Source: Candidatus Nitrosocaldus sp. (GTDB lineage Archaea; Thermoproteota; Nitrososphaeria; Nitrososphaerales; Nitrosocaldaceae). Taken from it: DNA of 54,347 bases. Shown here one piece after another: positions 1 through 8,554 of the stretch. The notes under the pieces are model-generated. The model was not told the origin of the DNA. It saw only the letters and a list, made by a program, of their open reading frames with translations, and did no database searches. The number at the start of each line of letters is the position of its first letter. Position 1 is the first letter of the stretch. Both the position numbers and the translations under genes were made by a program. The stretch is taken from NCBI GenBank assembly GCA_025054855.1, contig JANWZS010000012.1, positions 1 to 54,347 on the forward strand, in the 5' to 3' direction.

Positions 1-287
1 CCTTCTGCTGTTAATGGACCTAATGTCATGAATGCGATATAACGTGTGATATTTGACCATCGTACGTCTTGTAGAGTAAACCGCCATAGTTCGCTACGAA
101 CATCGCTAGACCACCGCTCTAGTTCATCACTAACCACACGGGTGATGTAATTCCGCTTCCTACCTACATAATTAAGGTAAGACATTGAGAATTGTAATAG
201 GTCATTATCATAGATCTCCTTATTATATAATCTATAAAACATCTCTTTAACCACCTCCATATTCTTACTATTATTATATTGTGGCAT
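1..287 (-). CDS. Unknown protein, C-terminus cut by window edge
   Basis: An open frame of 95 codons runs without a stop from ATG at 287 to the left edge, so the gene continues outside the window. The visible N-terminus is polar and helical, rich in Tyr, Arg and Trp, with no signal peptide or membrane segment and no domain I recognise. The start is supported by an AT-rich TATA-like element centred about 25 nt upstream, which would give a leaderless transcript. Codon use is more AT-rich than in its neighbours, which may point to an accessory or mobile origin. Confidence 0.55.
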   Translation of the reverse strand, partial: MPQYNNSKNMEVVKEMFYRLYNKEIYDNDLLQFSMSYLNYVGRKRNYITRVVSDELERWSSDVRSELWRFTLQDVRWSNITRYIAFMTLGPLTAE

Positions 288-305
288 AGCAATCTTCTGA
301 TTATG

Positions 306-317
306 TATATATAAATA
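306..317 (-). promoter_or_regulatory. TATA box for the partial gene at the left edge
   Basis: On the minus strand the element reads TATTTATATATA and lies about 25 nt upstream of the ATG at 287, the usual archaeal TATA spacing for a leaderless message. The rest of 318-512 holds no gene I can support. Confidence 0.5.
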
Positions 318-512
318 CTTTACGAATAAACCAAACGATTATGTCAAGACAAGAACTTATGCCTTGTCAATCAGCATATTGCTAACCTCTATCTAGATAA
401 GCATGATAGATAGCATTTGCAATGGCTAAAGAAGGAGCATGGACTCTTCAAGCGTAACGGTACTGGATATAAGGGTGATAGATAGCAGCACCGATCTACC
501 AGCTGGTCTATC

Positions 513-859
513 TTATAGGAAGGTAGCAATGCTCGGTAGGTTCTCGCATGCTGTTAGGCTAGTATGCATTAAGTGTACTACATGCCCAATGACCTCTCTC
601 CTGCTCTCTGGGTTACTTGAGAGCTTGCACTCTATTATCGCTATCTCGCCAAAGTCGAATGCAAGGATATCAGCAGAACCAGAGCCATGCACTGGGAACT
701 CGCTTACTGCAAACGCTAACTCCGATGAATCCTCAACCATGTCCTTGAACGGTATTATAGATGGATACTCTGCTATGAGGTTCTTAATTCCTCCTCATTC
801 CTCATGCTGGAAGATTCTGCTATCCTGAACCCTGCTGGTTCACGTACAAGGACCCTCAC
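513..859 (-). pseudogene. Decayed PD-(D/E)xK-type nuclease-like gene
   Basis: The downstream frame contains a core with Asp followed about 11 residues later by the triplet Glu-Cys-Lys, the pattern of PD-(D/E)xK nuclease folds, then a helix typical of small archaeal nuclease-like proteins. The N-terminal part is in another frame: a GTG start at 857-859 overlaps the cofH stop codon and reads on to about 780, where it meets a stop. Joining the frames with a one-base correction near 780 gives a continuous protein. The C-terminus is also short and runs into unrelated sequence. The overlap with cofH suggests it was once the third gene of the cofG-cofH operon. A sequencing error could explain the internal frameshift but not the missing C-terminus. 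Confidence 0.55.
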
Positions 860-2151
860 GAGTATGGATGGGAACGCTTGTACTTAAATCTATCAAGCCT
901 GATGAGTTCATGATAGGATCCGAAGATAGATGTATCCTCAACCGTATCGAGAGGGTCCTGATGATGCTCTTCCTTACCATCGAAGACCCTCAACCTCCTG
1001 TACAGTGTATCCCTCTGCACTGGTACCCTGCCTATTCCCCTTATCAGCGCTCTGATCTCCCTTGGCCTGAGCATCTGCCCATTCATTGCTCCTGCTGCAG
1101 TCGATATGCTCTCGTTTATGAGCGTACCTCCCATGTCATTCGCACCAGCATTCAGCAGCACCCTGCACATGTCCAGCCCCTCCTTGACCCATGATACCTG
1201 TATGTTGGGGATGTGGTTATTGAGCATGATCCTTGCTATGGAGTGCATCTTCAGCACCTCATCCCTGCTGGGCCCTGCCCTCACGCCCTTCACAAGCCCA
1301 TACCTGTACATTGGCGCTTCCCTGTAAACGAAGCTCAATGGCACGAACTCTGTGAACCCATGGGTCTCCCTCTGTATATCCCTTATCAGTGCTAGATGCA
1401 TTGCCTTGTGCATTGAACTCTCCACATGCCCATACATTATGGTGGATGTAGAGGGTATGCCTAGCCTATGCGCCATCTTCACTATACTCACCCAGTCCCT
1501 GACCTTGATCCTGCCAGGGGATATGGTATCCCTGACCTCCTGGACGAGTATCTCAGCAGCTGTACCAGGTATGCTACCAAGCCCAGCATCCTTCAGCGCC
1601 TTAAGGTACTCCTCCACACTCATGCCTGCCCTCAAAGCCCCATACTTTATCTCCTCGGGCGAGAATGCATGTATGTGCATATCTGGAATGGCACGCTTTA
1701 TGGCCCTGCATATGTCTATGTAGAGCATCCCATCCATCCTGGGCATCAGCCCAGCCTGTATGCATACCTCTGTAGCGCCAAGCCTGTAGGCCTCTTCAGC
1801 CCTCCTAACTATCTCCTCAACCGGTAGAAGGTAGCCCTCATCCTCCCTGAAGTCCCTGGAGAATGCACAGAACCCACAGCGCTTTATGCATACGTTGGTG
1901 AAGTTTATGTTCCTGTTCACAACATAGGTGACATGATCCCCAACCCTAGTTCTTCTCAGCATATCAGCAACCATAACCATGGCATCAACCTCGTCCTCTC
2001 TACTGCACTCGAAGAGTTCGCATGCCTCCTCAACCTCTACATCCTTTCCATCTATGGCCCTGTTCAGTACACCAGCGATGACAGGGTCTATGCTATGCAG
2101 CATCCTATCCAGCGCACTATCGATCGCACCACCAATCGATCTGTCGATCAA
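856..2151 (-). CDS. cofH: FO synthase subunit 2 (F420 biosynthesis radical SAM protein)
   Basis: CofH transfers a hydroxybenzyl unit from tyrosine to the diaminouracil substrate, giving the intermediate that CofG converts to FO, the deazaflavin core of coenzyme F420. The 431-residue protein has the radical SAM motif CIKRCGFC (Cys88, Cys92, Cys95) binding a 4Fe-4S cluster. Further conserved stretches include HIHAFSPEE, the SIPGTAAEIL segment and GGTLINESIS near the C-terminus, all typical of the CofH/MqnC family. It overlaps the end of cofG by 4 bp, so the two are probably translationally coupled. The N-terminal region is slightly longer than in many CofH proteins. F420 synthesis is a known trait of ammonia-oxidising archaea. 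Confidence 0.95.
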   Translation of the reverse strand: MIDRSIGGAIDSALDRMLHSIDPVIAGVLNRAIDGKDVEVEEACELFECSREDEVDAMVMVADMLRRTRVGDHVTYVVNRNINFTNVCIKRCGFCAFSRDFREDEGYLLPVEEIVRRAEEAYRLGATEVCIQAGLMPRMDGMLYIDICRAIKRAIPDMHIHAFSPEEIKYGALRAGMSVEEYLKALKDAGLGSIPGTAAEILVQEVRDTISPGRIKVRDWVSIVKMAHRLGIPSTSTIMYGHVESSMHKAMHLALIRDIQRETHGFTEFVPLSFVYREAPMYRYGLVKGVRAGPSRDEVLKMHSIARIMLNNHIPNIQVSWVKEGLDMCRVLLNAGANDMGGTLINESISTAAGAMNGQMLRPREIRALIRGIGRVPVQRDTLYRRLRVFDGKEEHHQDPLDTVEDTSIFGSYHELIRLDRFKYKRSHPYS

Positions 2152-3263
2152 TAACCCTTCACCAGCCCATGCTCATCCCTCATCCTATTTATAACCTCCA
2201 TCACCCTGCTCGATAGGTACTCATCCCTTATGTACTCAGGGTAGACTGGGAACCTTGCCCTGAGCCTGAAACCCTTGCCCTCTGTTATGCGCCTTAGATG
2301 CTCTATCTCTGGCCATGGGGCCTCTGGGTTAACATGGTCTATGGTCACTGGAGAGATTCCTCCCCAGTCGTTTATCCCAGCGTCCAGGAATGCTCCAAAT
2401 GCAGGGTTCAGGTTTGGGGGCGCCTGTATGTTCATATAAGGCATCATGAGCCTAGCCAATGCTACTATCCTGAGCATGTACCGCCTCTCTGGCCTTGGAT
2501 GCCCTGCCATGGGTGTGTGTGGCTTTGGGTTGAAGTTCTGTACTATGATCTCCTGTATATGCCCGTACCTCTTATGCACATGCATTATCGCTTCGAGCGA
2601 GTCCAGCACCTCATCCATACTCTCCCCTATGCCTATCAACAGGCCAGTGGTGAAGGCTACCCTTGCCTTACCAGCACTCTCCATAGTGCTCAGCCTGAGC
2701 GATGGATGCTTGCTTGGGGCATGCTCATGAGCCATGCCTCTACCCATCAGCCTAGCACTTGCGTTCTCAAGCATGAGGCCTATGCTCGCATTGTACTCCC
2801 TGAGCATACTTATCTCATCCAGCGTTAGGTTACCAGCGTTTGTGTGTGGCAGCAGCCCAACCCTCTCCAGCACCATTCTGCTCATATCCGCTATGTACTC
2901 TATGGTACTTGCATAACCCCTCTCCCTCAGCCATGCCCTGGCCTCTGCATAGCGCTGCTCTGGCCTCTCACCAGCCATGAAGAGCGCTTCGGTGCACCCT
3001 GCCCTCCTGCCCTGCTCCGCTATAGCAAGTATATGCTCAGGCTTGAGCATCACCTCATCTACATCTGATGGCTCCTTCCTGTACGTGCAGTAGGAGCAGT
3101 GATCCCTGCAGAGATATGTTACTGGTATGAAGACCTTCCTCGAGTAGGTCACTACCCTGCCCTTGATGGCATCCCTGAGCATGGATGCCCTATGGATGAG
3201 TTCATGATCTGACCCGTAGGCAAGCATGCGAGCCTCATCCATGCCTATACCACTCAGTAGCAT
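2148..3263 (-). CDS. cofG: FO synthase subunit 1 (F420 biosynthesis radical SAM protein)
   Basis: CofG is the radical SAM partner of CofH and closes the deazaflavin ring to make FO. Counting from ATG 3263, the cluster motif CRDHCSYC gives Cys52, Cys56 and Cys59, preceded by the family signature GRVVTYSRKVFIPVT. The segment ending NINDWGGISPVT-like near the C-terminus is also typical. The frame extends upstream to a TTG at 3302, but that would leave only 8 bp to the divergent gene at 3311. ATG 3263 matches the usual CofG N-terminus and leaves room for an AT-rich promoter at about 3282-3292 that could serve both directions. It is the first gene of the cofG-cofH operon. Confidence 0.93.
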   Translation of the reverse strand: MLLSGIGMDEARMLAYGSDHELIHRASMLRDAIKGRVVTYSRKVFIPVTYLCRDHCSYCTYRKEPSDVDEVMLKPEHILAIAEQGRRAGCTEALFMAGERPEQRYAEARAWLRERGYASTIEYIADMSRMVLERVGLLPHTNAGNLTLDEISMLREYNASIGLMLENASARLMGRGMAHEHAPSKHPSLRLSTMESAGKARVAFTTGLLIGIGESMDEVLDSLEAIMHVHKRYGHIQEIIVQNFNPKPHTPMAGHPRPERRYMLRIVALARLMMPYMNIQAPPNLNPAFGAFLDAGINDWGGISPVTIDHVNPEAPWPEIEHLRRITEGKGFRLRARFPVYPEYIRDEYLSSRVMEVINRMRDEHGLVKGY

Positions 3264-3310
3264 AAATGGAGTGGCGATGCATTCAATAATAACCTTTCCC
3301 AAGCAGAGCC

Positions 3311-5254
3311 ATGGATTACGTATTCAAGCCATCTGATGACTTGACGGTTAACAGCAACATAGCGAGGTTCATGGCCAACCATGGGATCAAGGATCACAGG
3401 GAACTCATCAAGTACGCAGCATCCAACGTAGAGTGGTACTGGGATGCGGTATGCACAGACCTGGGTATAGAGTGGTTCAGGCGATACTCTAGCGATAGGA
3501 TACTCGATACATCCAATGGTATGGAATGGGCGAGGTGGTTCGTGGATGGAAGGTGCAATATAGCATACAACTGCCTCGACAGGTATGTGAAGGCTGGGGA
3601 TGGGGACAAGACCGCACTTATATGGGAGGATGAGCATGGTTCAAGGCGGAGGGTAACCTACAGTGAGCTCTACAGCATGAGTTGCAGGATAGCCAATGCC
3701 CTAGCCAGCATGGTCAGCAAGGGGGATGTAGTGTGCATATACATGCCCATGGTACCCGAGGCCATAGCATCCATGCTTGCATGTTCAAGGATAGGTGCGG
3801 TGCACTCAGTAGTCTTCTCTGGCTTCAGTGCGAAGGCACTGGCAGATAGGCTGGACGACTCTAGGGCTAGGGTGCTGATAACCGCAGATGGCTACTACAG
3901 GAGGGGTAGAGTCGTGAGGCTGAAGGATTGTGCAGATGAGGCTCTGAGCATGAGCATGAATGGTACTGTGGAGAAGGTTATAGTGCATGAGTACTCTGGC
4001 ATAGACTTCAATGAGGGCAGAAGGGATGTGATGATGAGCGGTGTGATGAAGCAAGAGTCATCGCACTCTGATTGTGTAGAGATGGATGCAGAGGATAGGC
4101 TATTCATCCTCTACACCTCTGGCACCACAGGGAAGCCTAAAGGTACTGTACATGTGCATGGGGGGTTCATGGTCTTCGCTGCGCAGCAGGCAGCGTACCT
4201 AATAGATATGAGGGAGGATGATGTGCTACTCTGGCCAGCGGATATAGGGTGGATAACTGGGCAGACATGGGGTGTATATGGCTCGCTGATTATGCATGGA
4301 ACCTCCGTAATATACGATGGGGCCATAGACTACCCATCTGCAGATAGGATACTGAGGATGGTCGATGAGTATGGCGTTACCATACTAGGCATGGCACCTA
4401 CTGCACTGCGATTGATCATGCGCTCTCTACCAGATGAGGTCATCGATGGGTACAGGTTGGATACGCTCAGGATACTCGCATGCACTGGCGAGGTTATACA
4501 TGAGGATGAGTGGTTCTGGTACTTCAGGCTCGGGCGTGGATGCTCTCCAGTGGTGAACCTATCTGGAGGGACAGAGGCCGGTGGGGCAATACTTAGCGTT
4601 CTTCCAGTCATGCCCCTCAAGCCGTGTACTGTAGGCTTACCTGTACCAGGGTTCGATGCTGATGTTGTAGATGATGCATGCAACCCTGTCAGGGGGAGCA
4701 AGGGCTACCTTATAGTTAGGAGGCCATGGCCTGCTATGACCAGAGGGATATGGAACGATCCTGCAAGGTACATAGAGGCGTACTGGTCGAGGTTCAAGGG
4801 TGTATGGTTCCATGGAGACTATGCTTCAATAGATGGGGATGGGCTATGGTATCTGCATGGCAGGGTGGATGATGTGATCAAGGTTGCAGGGCACAGGTTC
4901 TCGAGCGCAGAGCTTGAAGCAGTGCTTGCTATGCATGATGCAGTAGCAGAGTCCGCAGTGATAGGTGTGCCAGATGAGTTGAAGGGTGAGAGGATCATAG
5001 CATACGTTGTGCTCAAGCCATCTCGCAGGGCCATGCATAACATACTCAGGGATGAGTTGAAGAGGCATATCGAGGCTACCTTGGGCAAGATAGCAAGGCC
5101 AGATAGCATACTCTTCGTAGATGACCTACCGAAGACCAGGAGCGGGAAGGTGATGAGGAGGCTTGTGCGGGCAAAGGCCACTGGTATGCCACTGGGCGAT
5201 ACGTCGAGCATAGAGAACCCTGGTGCACTGACTATGCTCGATAGCCCATACTGA
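3311..5254 (+). CDS. AMP-forming acyl-CoA synthetase (acetyl-CoA synthetase family)
   Basis: This 647-residue protein activates a short carboxylic acid to its CoA thioester through an acyl-adenylate. It has the N-terminal Acs cap, the P-loop YTSGTTGKPKG, the GWITGQTWGVYG segment, the GGTEAGG core motif, the hinge region near HGRVDDVIKVAGHR and the C-terminal catalytic lysine in PKTRSGKVMRR. In true acetate enzymes the core motif is WWQTETGG, where a Trp closes the acyl pocket; here the equivalent residues are Ser-Gly-Gly. Loss of that Trp is known to admit longer acids, so propionate, 3-hydroxypropionate or 4-hydroxybutyrate are better guesses than acetate. A role in the 3-hydroxypropionate/4-hydroxybutyrate carbon cycle is inference. 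It is monocistronic and divergent from cofG. Confidence 0.88.
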   Translation: MDYVFKPSDDLTVNSNIARFMANHGIKDHRELIKYAASNVEWYWDAVCTDLGIEWFRRYSSDRILDTSNGMEWARWFVDGRCNIAYNCLDRYVKAGDGDKTALIWEDEHGSRRRVTYSELYSMSCRIANALASMVSKGDVVCIYMPMVPEAIASMLACSRIGAVHSVVFSGFSAKALADRLDDSRARVLITADGYYRRGRVVRLKDCADEALSMSMNGTVEKVIVHEYSGIDFNEGRRDVMMSGVMKQESSHSDCVEMDAEDRLFILYTSGTTGKPKGTVHVHGGFMVFAAQQAAYLIDMREDDVLLWPADIGWITGQTWGVYGSLIMHGTSVIYDGAIDYPSADRILRMVDEYGVTILGMAPTALRLIMRSLPDEVIDGYRLDTLRILACTGEVIHEDEWFWYFRLGRGCSPVVNLSGGTEAGGAILSVLPVMPLKPCTVGLPVPGFDADVVDDACNPVRGSKGYLIVRRPWPAMTRGIWNDPARYIEAYWSRFKGVWFHGDYASIDGDGLWYLHGRVDDVIKVAGHRFSSAELEAVLAMHDAVAESAVIGVPDELKGERIIAYVVLKPSRRAMHNILRDELKRHIEATLGKIARPDSILFVDDLPKTRSGKVMRRLVRAKATGMPLGDTSSIENPGALTMLDSPY

Positions 5255-5340
5255 GGGTATCTGCTTATTCGTATGCCATCGCATCTAAAATTATGTAATT
5301 GGTATTATCTATCCCCTATCATATATCTCATATTACACGC

Positions 5341-5350
5341 ATATTTATAT
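5341..5350 (+). promoter_or_regulatory. TATA box for the secreted protein gene
   Basis: ATATTTATAT lies about 28 nt before ATG 5374. It supports that ATG over the TTG at 5299 and implies a leaderless transcript. Confidence 0.55.
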
Positions 5351-5373
5351 ACTCACGTACAATTGCTCTGGTA

Positions 5374-6471
5374 ATGCTGCCCAACAAGGCACTACCCATA
5401 CTAGCAGGTTTGATGGCTGTACTTATACTGAATCCATTCCAGTTCATTGAGAGGGCATATGCAGCTTCAACAACCATAGTGGTAGGTCCCGGAGCTATGC
5501 ATGGCTGGACTTTCCTGCAGGAGCCCGTAGGCACTGGTACAGGTACGGGCTCCATGGTCCTAGGCCCTGGTACACCACCAGCGGGCAAGGGGAGTCTCAA
5601 CCTGAAGGTCAATGCCGCATCCGATGGTATGCTACTGGGCCTCCAAGGGTACAACGGTGTTAAACTTGCAGATATAGAGGAGTTGAGGTACTGGACGTAT
5701 AGGACAGCAGGCTCAAACCCGTTCCTAGCTGTCAGCCTCCAGTTCGTCATAGACAAGGATGTCACAGATGCAGTCAATATTCCCCAAGGTAGACTAGTCT
5801 TCGAGCCATACTACACAGCGGGTGCACTGCCAGATAATACATGGCAGGAATGGGATGCAAAGGCTGGTAAGTGGTGGTTCACACATCCTGCAATCATTGG
5901 AACATCATGCACCATCCATACCCCATGCTTCTGGAATGATATAATCACAGCATTCCCCAACATAGGTATACACAATACATTCGGTGCTGTAATACTGAAG
6001 GCTGGTAGCGGCTGGGCCTTCTTCGATGGCAACGCTGACAAGCTCACCATAAGGGTGAACGGTGAGAGCATAACTTATGACTTTGAGCCATCGTTTTACA
6101 CGCTGACGCTCTCCGACCCTGATGCAACGATAAACATTGGCGACCCTATGACCGCATTCACTGAGACCAACGACTACACCAACGATACAGTGAGGTTCAG
6201 ATGGTTCGATCCATTCGGCACGGAGGTTAGAACCCAGACCGTAAGCACCGTATATGATGGTCTTACGGATACGTACAAGGCTAGTGATACCTTCATACCT
6301 AACGCCGTTGGGACATGGCAGATCATAGCAGAGTTCAACAACGGTACTATACTTATAACAACGTTAGATGTCAAATTCCAGGTGGTTCCAGAGAGCGTGA
6401 TAGGTGCTCTAGGCGTGGCGGGAACAAGCATCTCTATACTGGCGATGAGAAGGTTGATGAGGAGGCAGTAA
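5374..6471 (+). CDS. Secreted protein with C-terminal membrane/sorting tail
   Basis: The protein begins with a Sec-type signal peptide (LPILAGLMAVLIL core, cleavage probably after ERAYA) and ends with Pro-Glu-Ser, a hydrophobic helix and a basic RRLMRRQ tail. That layout resembles the PEF-type C-terminal sorting signals of thaumarchaeal envelope proteins. The first 220 residues of the mature part are Gly/Trp-rich beta structure with possible carbohydrate-binding character. The last 110 look like an immunoglobulin-like domain (motif TLSDPDATINIGD, FRWFDPFGTEV). The frame opens further upstream at a TTG (5299), but ATG 5374 gives the clean signal peptide and fits the TATA box. Function is unknown; it should sit on the outer face of the membrane or in the S-layer. 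Confidence 0.8.
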   Translation: MLPNKALPILAGLMAVLILNPFQFIERAYAASTTIVVGPGAMHGWTFLQEPVGTGTGTGSMVLGPGTPPAGKGSLNLKVNAASDGMLLGLQGYNGVKLADIEELRYWTYRTAGSNPFLAVSLQFVIDKDVTDAVNIPQGRLVFEPYYTAGALPDNTWQEWDAKAGKWWFTHPAIIGTSCTIHTPCFWNDIITAFPNIGIHNTFGAVILKAGSGWAFFDGNADKLTIRVNGESITYDFEPSFYTLTLSDPDATINIGDPMTAFTETNDYTNDTVRFRWFDPFGTEVRTQTVSTVYDGLTDTYKASDTFIPNAVGTWQIIAEFNNGTILITTLDVKFQVVPESVIGALGVAGTSISILAMRRLMRRQ

Positions 6472-6507
6472 CCAGTCAGATACGCTAGTAGTAAACCATA
6501 ACCATAA

Positions 6508-6523
6508 TTTTTACATCTTTTAC
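6508..6523 (+). terminator. T-rich terminator-like tract after the secreted protein gene
   Basis: Two runs of T (TTTTT and TTTT) lie 36-52 nt after the stop codon, as expected for archaeal intrinsic termination. The tract overlaps the end of the convergent nitroreductase gene. Confidence 0.35.
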
Positions 6524-7068
6524 AGCCCGCCCAAGCCTACCCTATTACCATACCTGTTCAGGTGCACCAACTGCTCCAGCGGTAGCCTCTCATACATTGG
6601 GGGCCTCTCATCAGGGTAGCCTATTGGGATTATGCCTATGGGCCTGACATGCCTGGGCAGTGCAAGTATCCTTGATACCTCGTCATCCCTGTATGCACCT
6701 ACGAAGCACGCTCCAAGCCCTAGGTCCCTCGCAGTGAGCAGTATCAGCAGGGAAGCGTATGCAGCATCTATGATGCTGTAGAACCCCCTACCCCTATCAC
6801 CATACCTTGATGCTGAGCGCTCCGTATCTGCGCATGTGACTATCACGACTGGGGCATCTGCTATGAACATCTGCTTGAGTGCTGCCTCTGCAAGCCTCCT
6901 CTTCACATCCCCATCCTTGACCACTACAAACTCCCATGGCTGAAGATGGCCAGCGCTTGGCGCTCTAACGGCATTGGCAAGTATCTTGAGTAGTTTCTCA
7001 TGCTCAACTGGCCTATCCTTGAACCTCCTCACCATCCCACGCCTCCTAACCAGCTCAGAGAACTCCAT
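6520..7068 (-). CDS. Nitroreductase family FMN-dependent oxidoreductase
   Basis: The 182-residue protein has the nitroreductase fold signatures: an N-terminal RRxMVRRFKDRPV phosphate-binding segment, the APSAGHLQPWEFVVV motif that contacts FMN, a central hydrophobic dimer helix (AAYASLLILLTARDLGLGACFVGA) and the C-terminal IIPIGYPDE. Such enzymes use NAD(P)H to reduce nitro compounds, quinones or flavins; the natural substrate cannot be read from sequence. It stands alone and is convergent with the secreted protein gene. Length is normal for the short archaeal members. Confidence 0.88.
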   Translation of the reverse strand: MEFSELVRRRGMVRRFKDRPVEHEKLLKILANAVRAPSAGHLQPWEFVVVKDGDVKRRLAEAALKQMFIADAPVVIVTCADTERSASRYGDRGRGFYSIIDAAYASLLILLTARDLGLGACFVGAYRDDEVSRILALPRHVRPIGIIPIGYPDERPPMYERLPLEQLVHLNRYGNRVGLGGL

Positions 7069-7180
7069 ATGATAGCATCATGCTGGTGGGAGATAAGGTT
7101 ATAGATGCTTGTGTCGTATTCTCAACCTTAGTATTTTCCGAAAAACGTAAATAATCTCTCCACCATAATGAGTACTGGTG

Positions 7181-7450
7181 ATGGGTATGAGGATCGCACT
7201 AGCACTCCCCGTGGGTAGGTGGTTCAGGGTAGGCTTGGGTCTACTCGCTGGAGGTATAGCACTGCTGGTATACAATGTGATGAACGTAAGATGGGAGCCG
7301 TACATAAGCGTCACTGGTCAGGTGGTACCAGAGATAATGATGGTGCCTGTATTCAACCTCATGCTTGGGATACTTAGTGCAGGGCTGATAGTTGCTGGTA
7401 TAGTAGTGATGATAAGGGAGATGGTGAGGGGCAGGAGTGAGGTAAAGTAG
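7181..7450 (+). CDS. Small two-helix membrane protein
   Basis: The 89-residue product has two predicted transmembrane helices (about residues 14-34, GLGLLAGGIALLVYNVM, and 55-75, FNLMLGILSAGLIVAGIVVM). A short loop of about 20 residues between them contains VRWEPYISVTGQVVPE, and the tail is basic. The frame opens at GTG 7178, but ATG 7181 is next to it and more likely. It lies just upstream of taw1 in the same direction with its own gap, so co-transcription is uncertain. No family is recognised. Confidence 0.6.
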   Translation: MGMRIALALPVGRWFRVGLGLLAGGIALLVYNVMNVRWEPYISVTGQVVPEIMMVPVFNLMLGILSAGLIVAGIVVMIREMVRGRSEVK

Positions 7451-7535
7451 GCGTAGGTATAGCGTAGGGTAGAGGGAGGGTAGATCCAGGCCTATCCACC
7501 AAAGGTTAATATTTTTATTTGTTCATCAGGGGTCT

Positions 7536-8537
7536 ATGAGTTGCTCGGATGAGCATACACACGATCTTATACAGATAAGGCCATTGATAGCAGAGCAGCT
7601 GAGGAACGCAAAGTATGGCGTGTATAACCACTCCACTGTAGAGTTGTGCCACTGGACCAAGAAGTCTTTCATGGATGGGGGCTCATGCTACAAGCACAGG
7701 TTCTACGGGATAGATACGCACAGGTGCATGGAGTTCTCCCCAGCGGGTATGTTCTGTGAGAACAGGTGCGTATACTGCTGGAGGCCCATGGAGTTCTACG
7801 AGCATGTGGAGATGCCCATGAGCGCTGTTGATGAGCCCAGGGCTATAGTGGATAACCTGATGAGGGAGAGGTTCAGGCTCATGAGCGGGTACTTTGGGAA
7901 CGCCAATGCAAACAAGGCGAAGCTGAAGGAGGCTATGAGGCCAACGCACTACGCAATATCGCTCTCTGGAGAACCAACCATGTACCCAAGGTTACCAGAG
8001 CTGATAAGGTACCTGAAGGGCCTCAAGGATACAAGATCGATATTCCTGGTCACTAATGGGCAGGAGCCGGAGATGCTCTACAGGCTGGAGGAGGAGGATG
8101 CGCTACCAACACAGATATACCTGTCTACTAATGCACCCAACAAGAGGCTCTACTACCTCATAAACAGGCCGAGGCTGAGGGATGCCTGGGAGAGGTGGCT
8201 GAGGAGCATGGAGTTCCTTGCAGGTACCAGGGCAAGGACGGTGGTGAGGATAACCCTCATCAGGGGCTACAACTATGGGCTCGATCTGGCAAGGGAGTTT
8301 GCAGATATAATAGGCTTGGGGAACCCACACTTCATAGAGGTGAAGTCCTATATGCATGTTGGCAACTCCATAAACAGGTTACCTGCAGATGAGATGCTAA
8401 GCATGGATGAGGTTCTTGCATTCACCAAGGCACTAGAGTACAACCTCGATGGCTACTCGCTATATGACTGGAGCGTACCCTCAAGGGTTGCTGTACTGCA
8501 GAATAGGAGGAGGTATGTGGATCCTGTAATACACTAA
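7536..8537 (+). CDS. taw1: 4-demethylwyosine synthase, tRNA-Phe modification
   Basis: Taw1 (archaeal TYW1) is a radical SAM enzyme that builds the tricyclic 4-demethylwyosine on m1G37 of tRNA-Phe using pyruvate. The 333-residue protein shows the radical SAM motif CENRCVYC (Cys74, Cys78, Cys81). Three upstream cysteines at 38, 51 and 64 have the 13-residue spacing that binds the second 4Fe-4S cluster in this family. SLSGEPTMYP and the FIEVKSYMHVGNS segment are further signatures. A TATA-like stretch (TAATATTTTTATTT) precedes the ATG by about 25 nt, so the message is probably leaderless. Confidence 0.95.
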   Translation: MSCSDEHTHDLIQIRPLIAEQLRNAKYGVYNHSTVELCHWTKKSFMDGGSCYKHRFYGIDTHRCMEFSPAGMFCENRCVYCWRPMEFYEHVEMPMSAVDEPRAIVDNLMRERFRLMSGYFGNANANKAKLKEAMRPTHYAISLSGEPTMYPRLPELIRYLKGLKDTRSIFLVTNGQEPEMLYRLEEEDALPTQIYLSTNAPNKRLYYLINRPRLRDAWERWLRSMEFLAGTRARTVVRITLIRGYNYGLDLAREFADIIGLGNPHFIEVKSYMHVGNSINRLPADEMLSMDEVLAFTKALEYNLDGYSLYDWSVPSRVAVLQNRRRYVDPVIH

Positions 8538-8554
8538 CCAACCTACTACCACAA

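Noticed and set aside
439-828. Plus-strand open frame opposite the nuclease remnant
   Set aside because: Its composition is Ser/Leu-rich antisense text; the minus strand shows a recognisable nuclease core.
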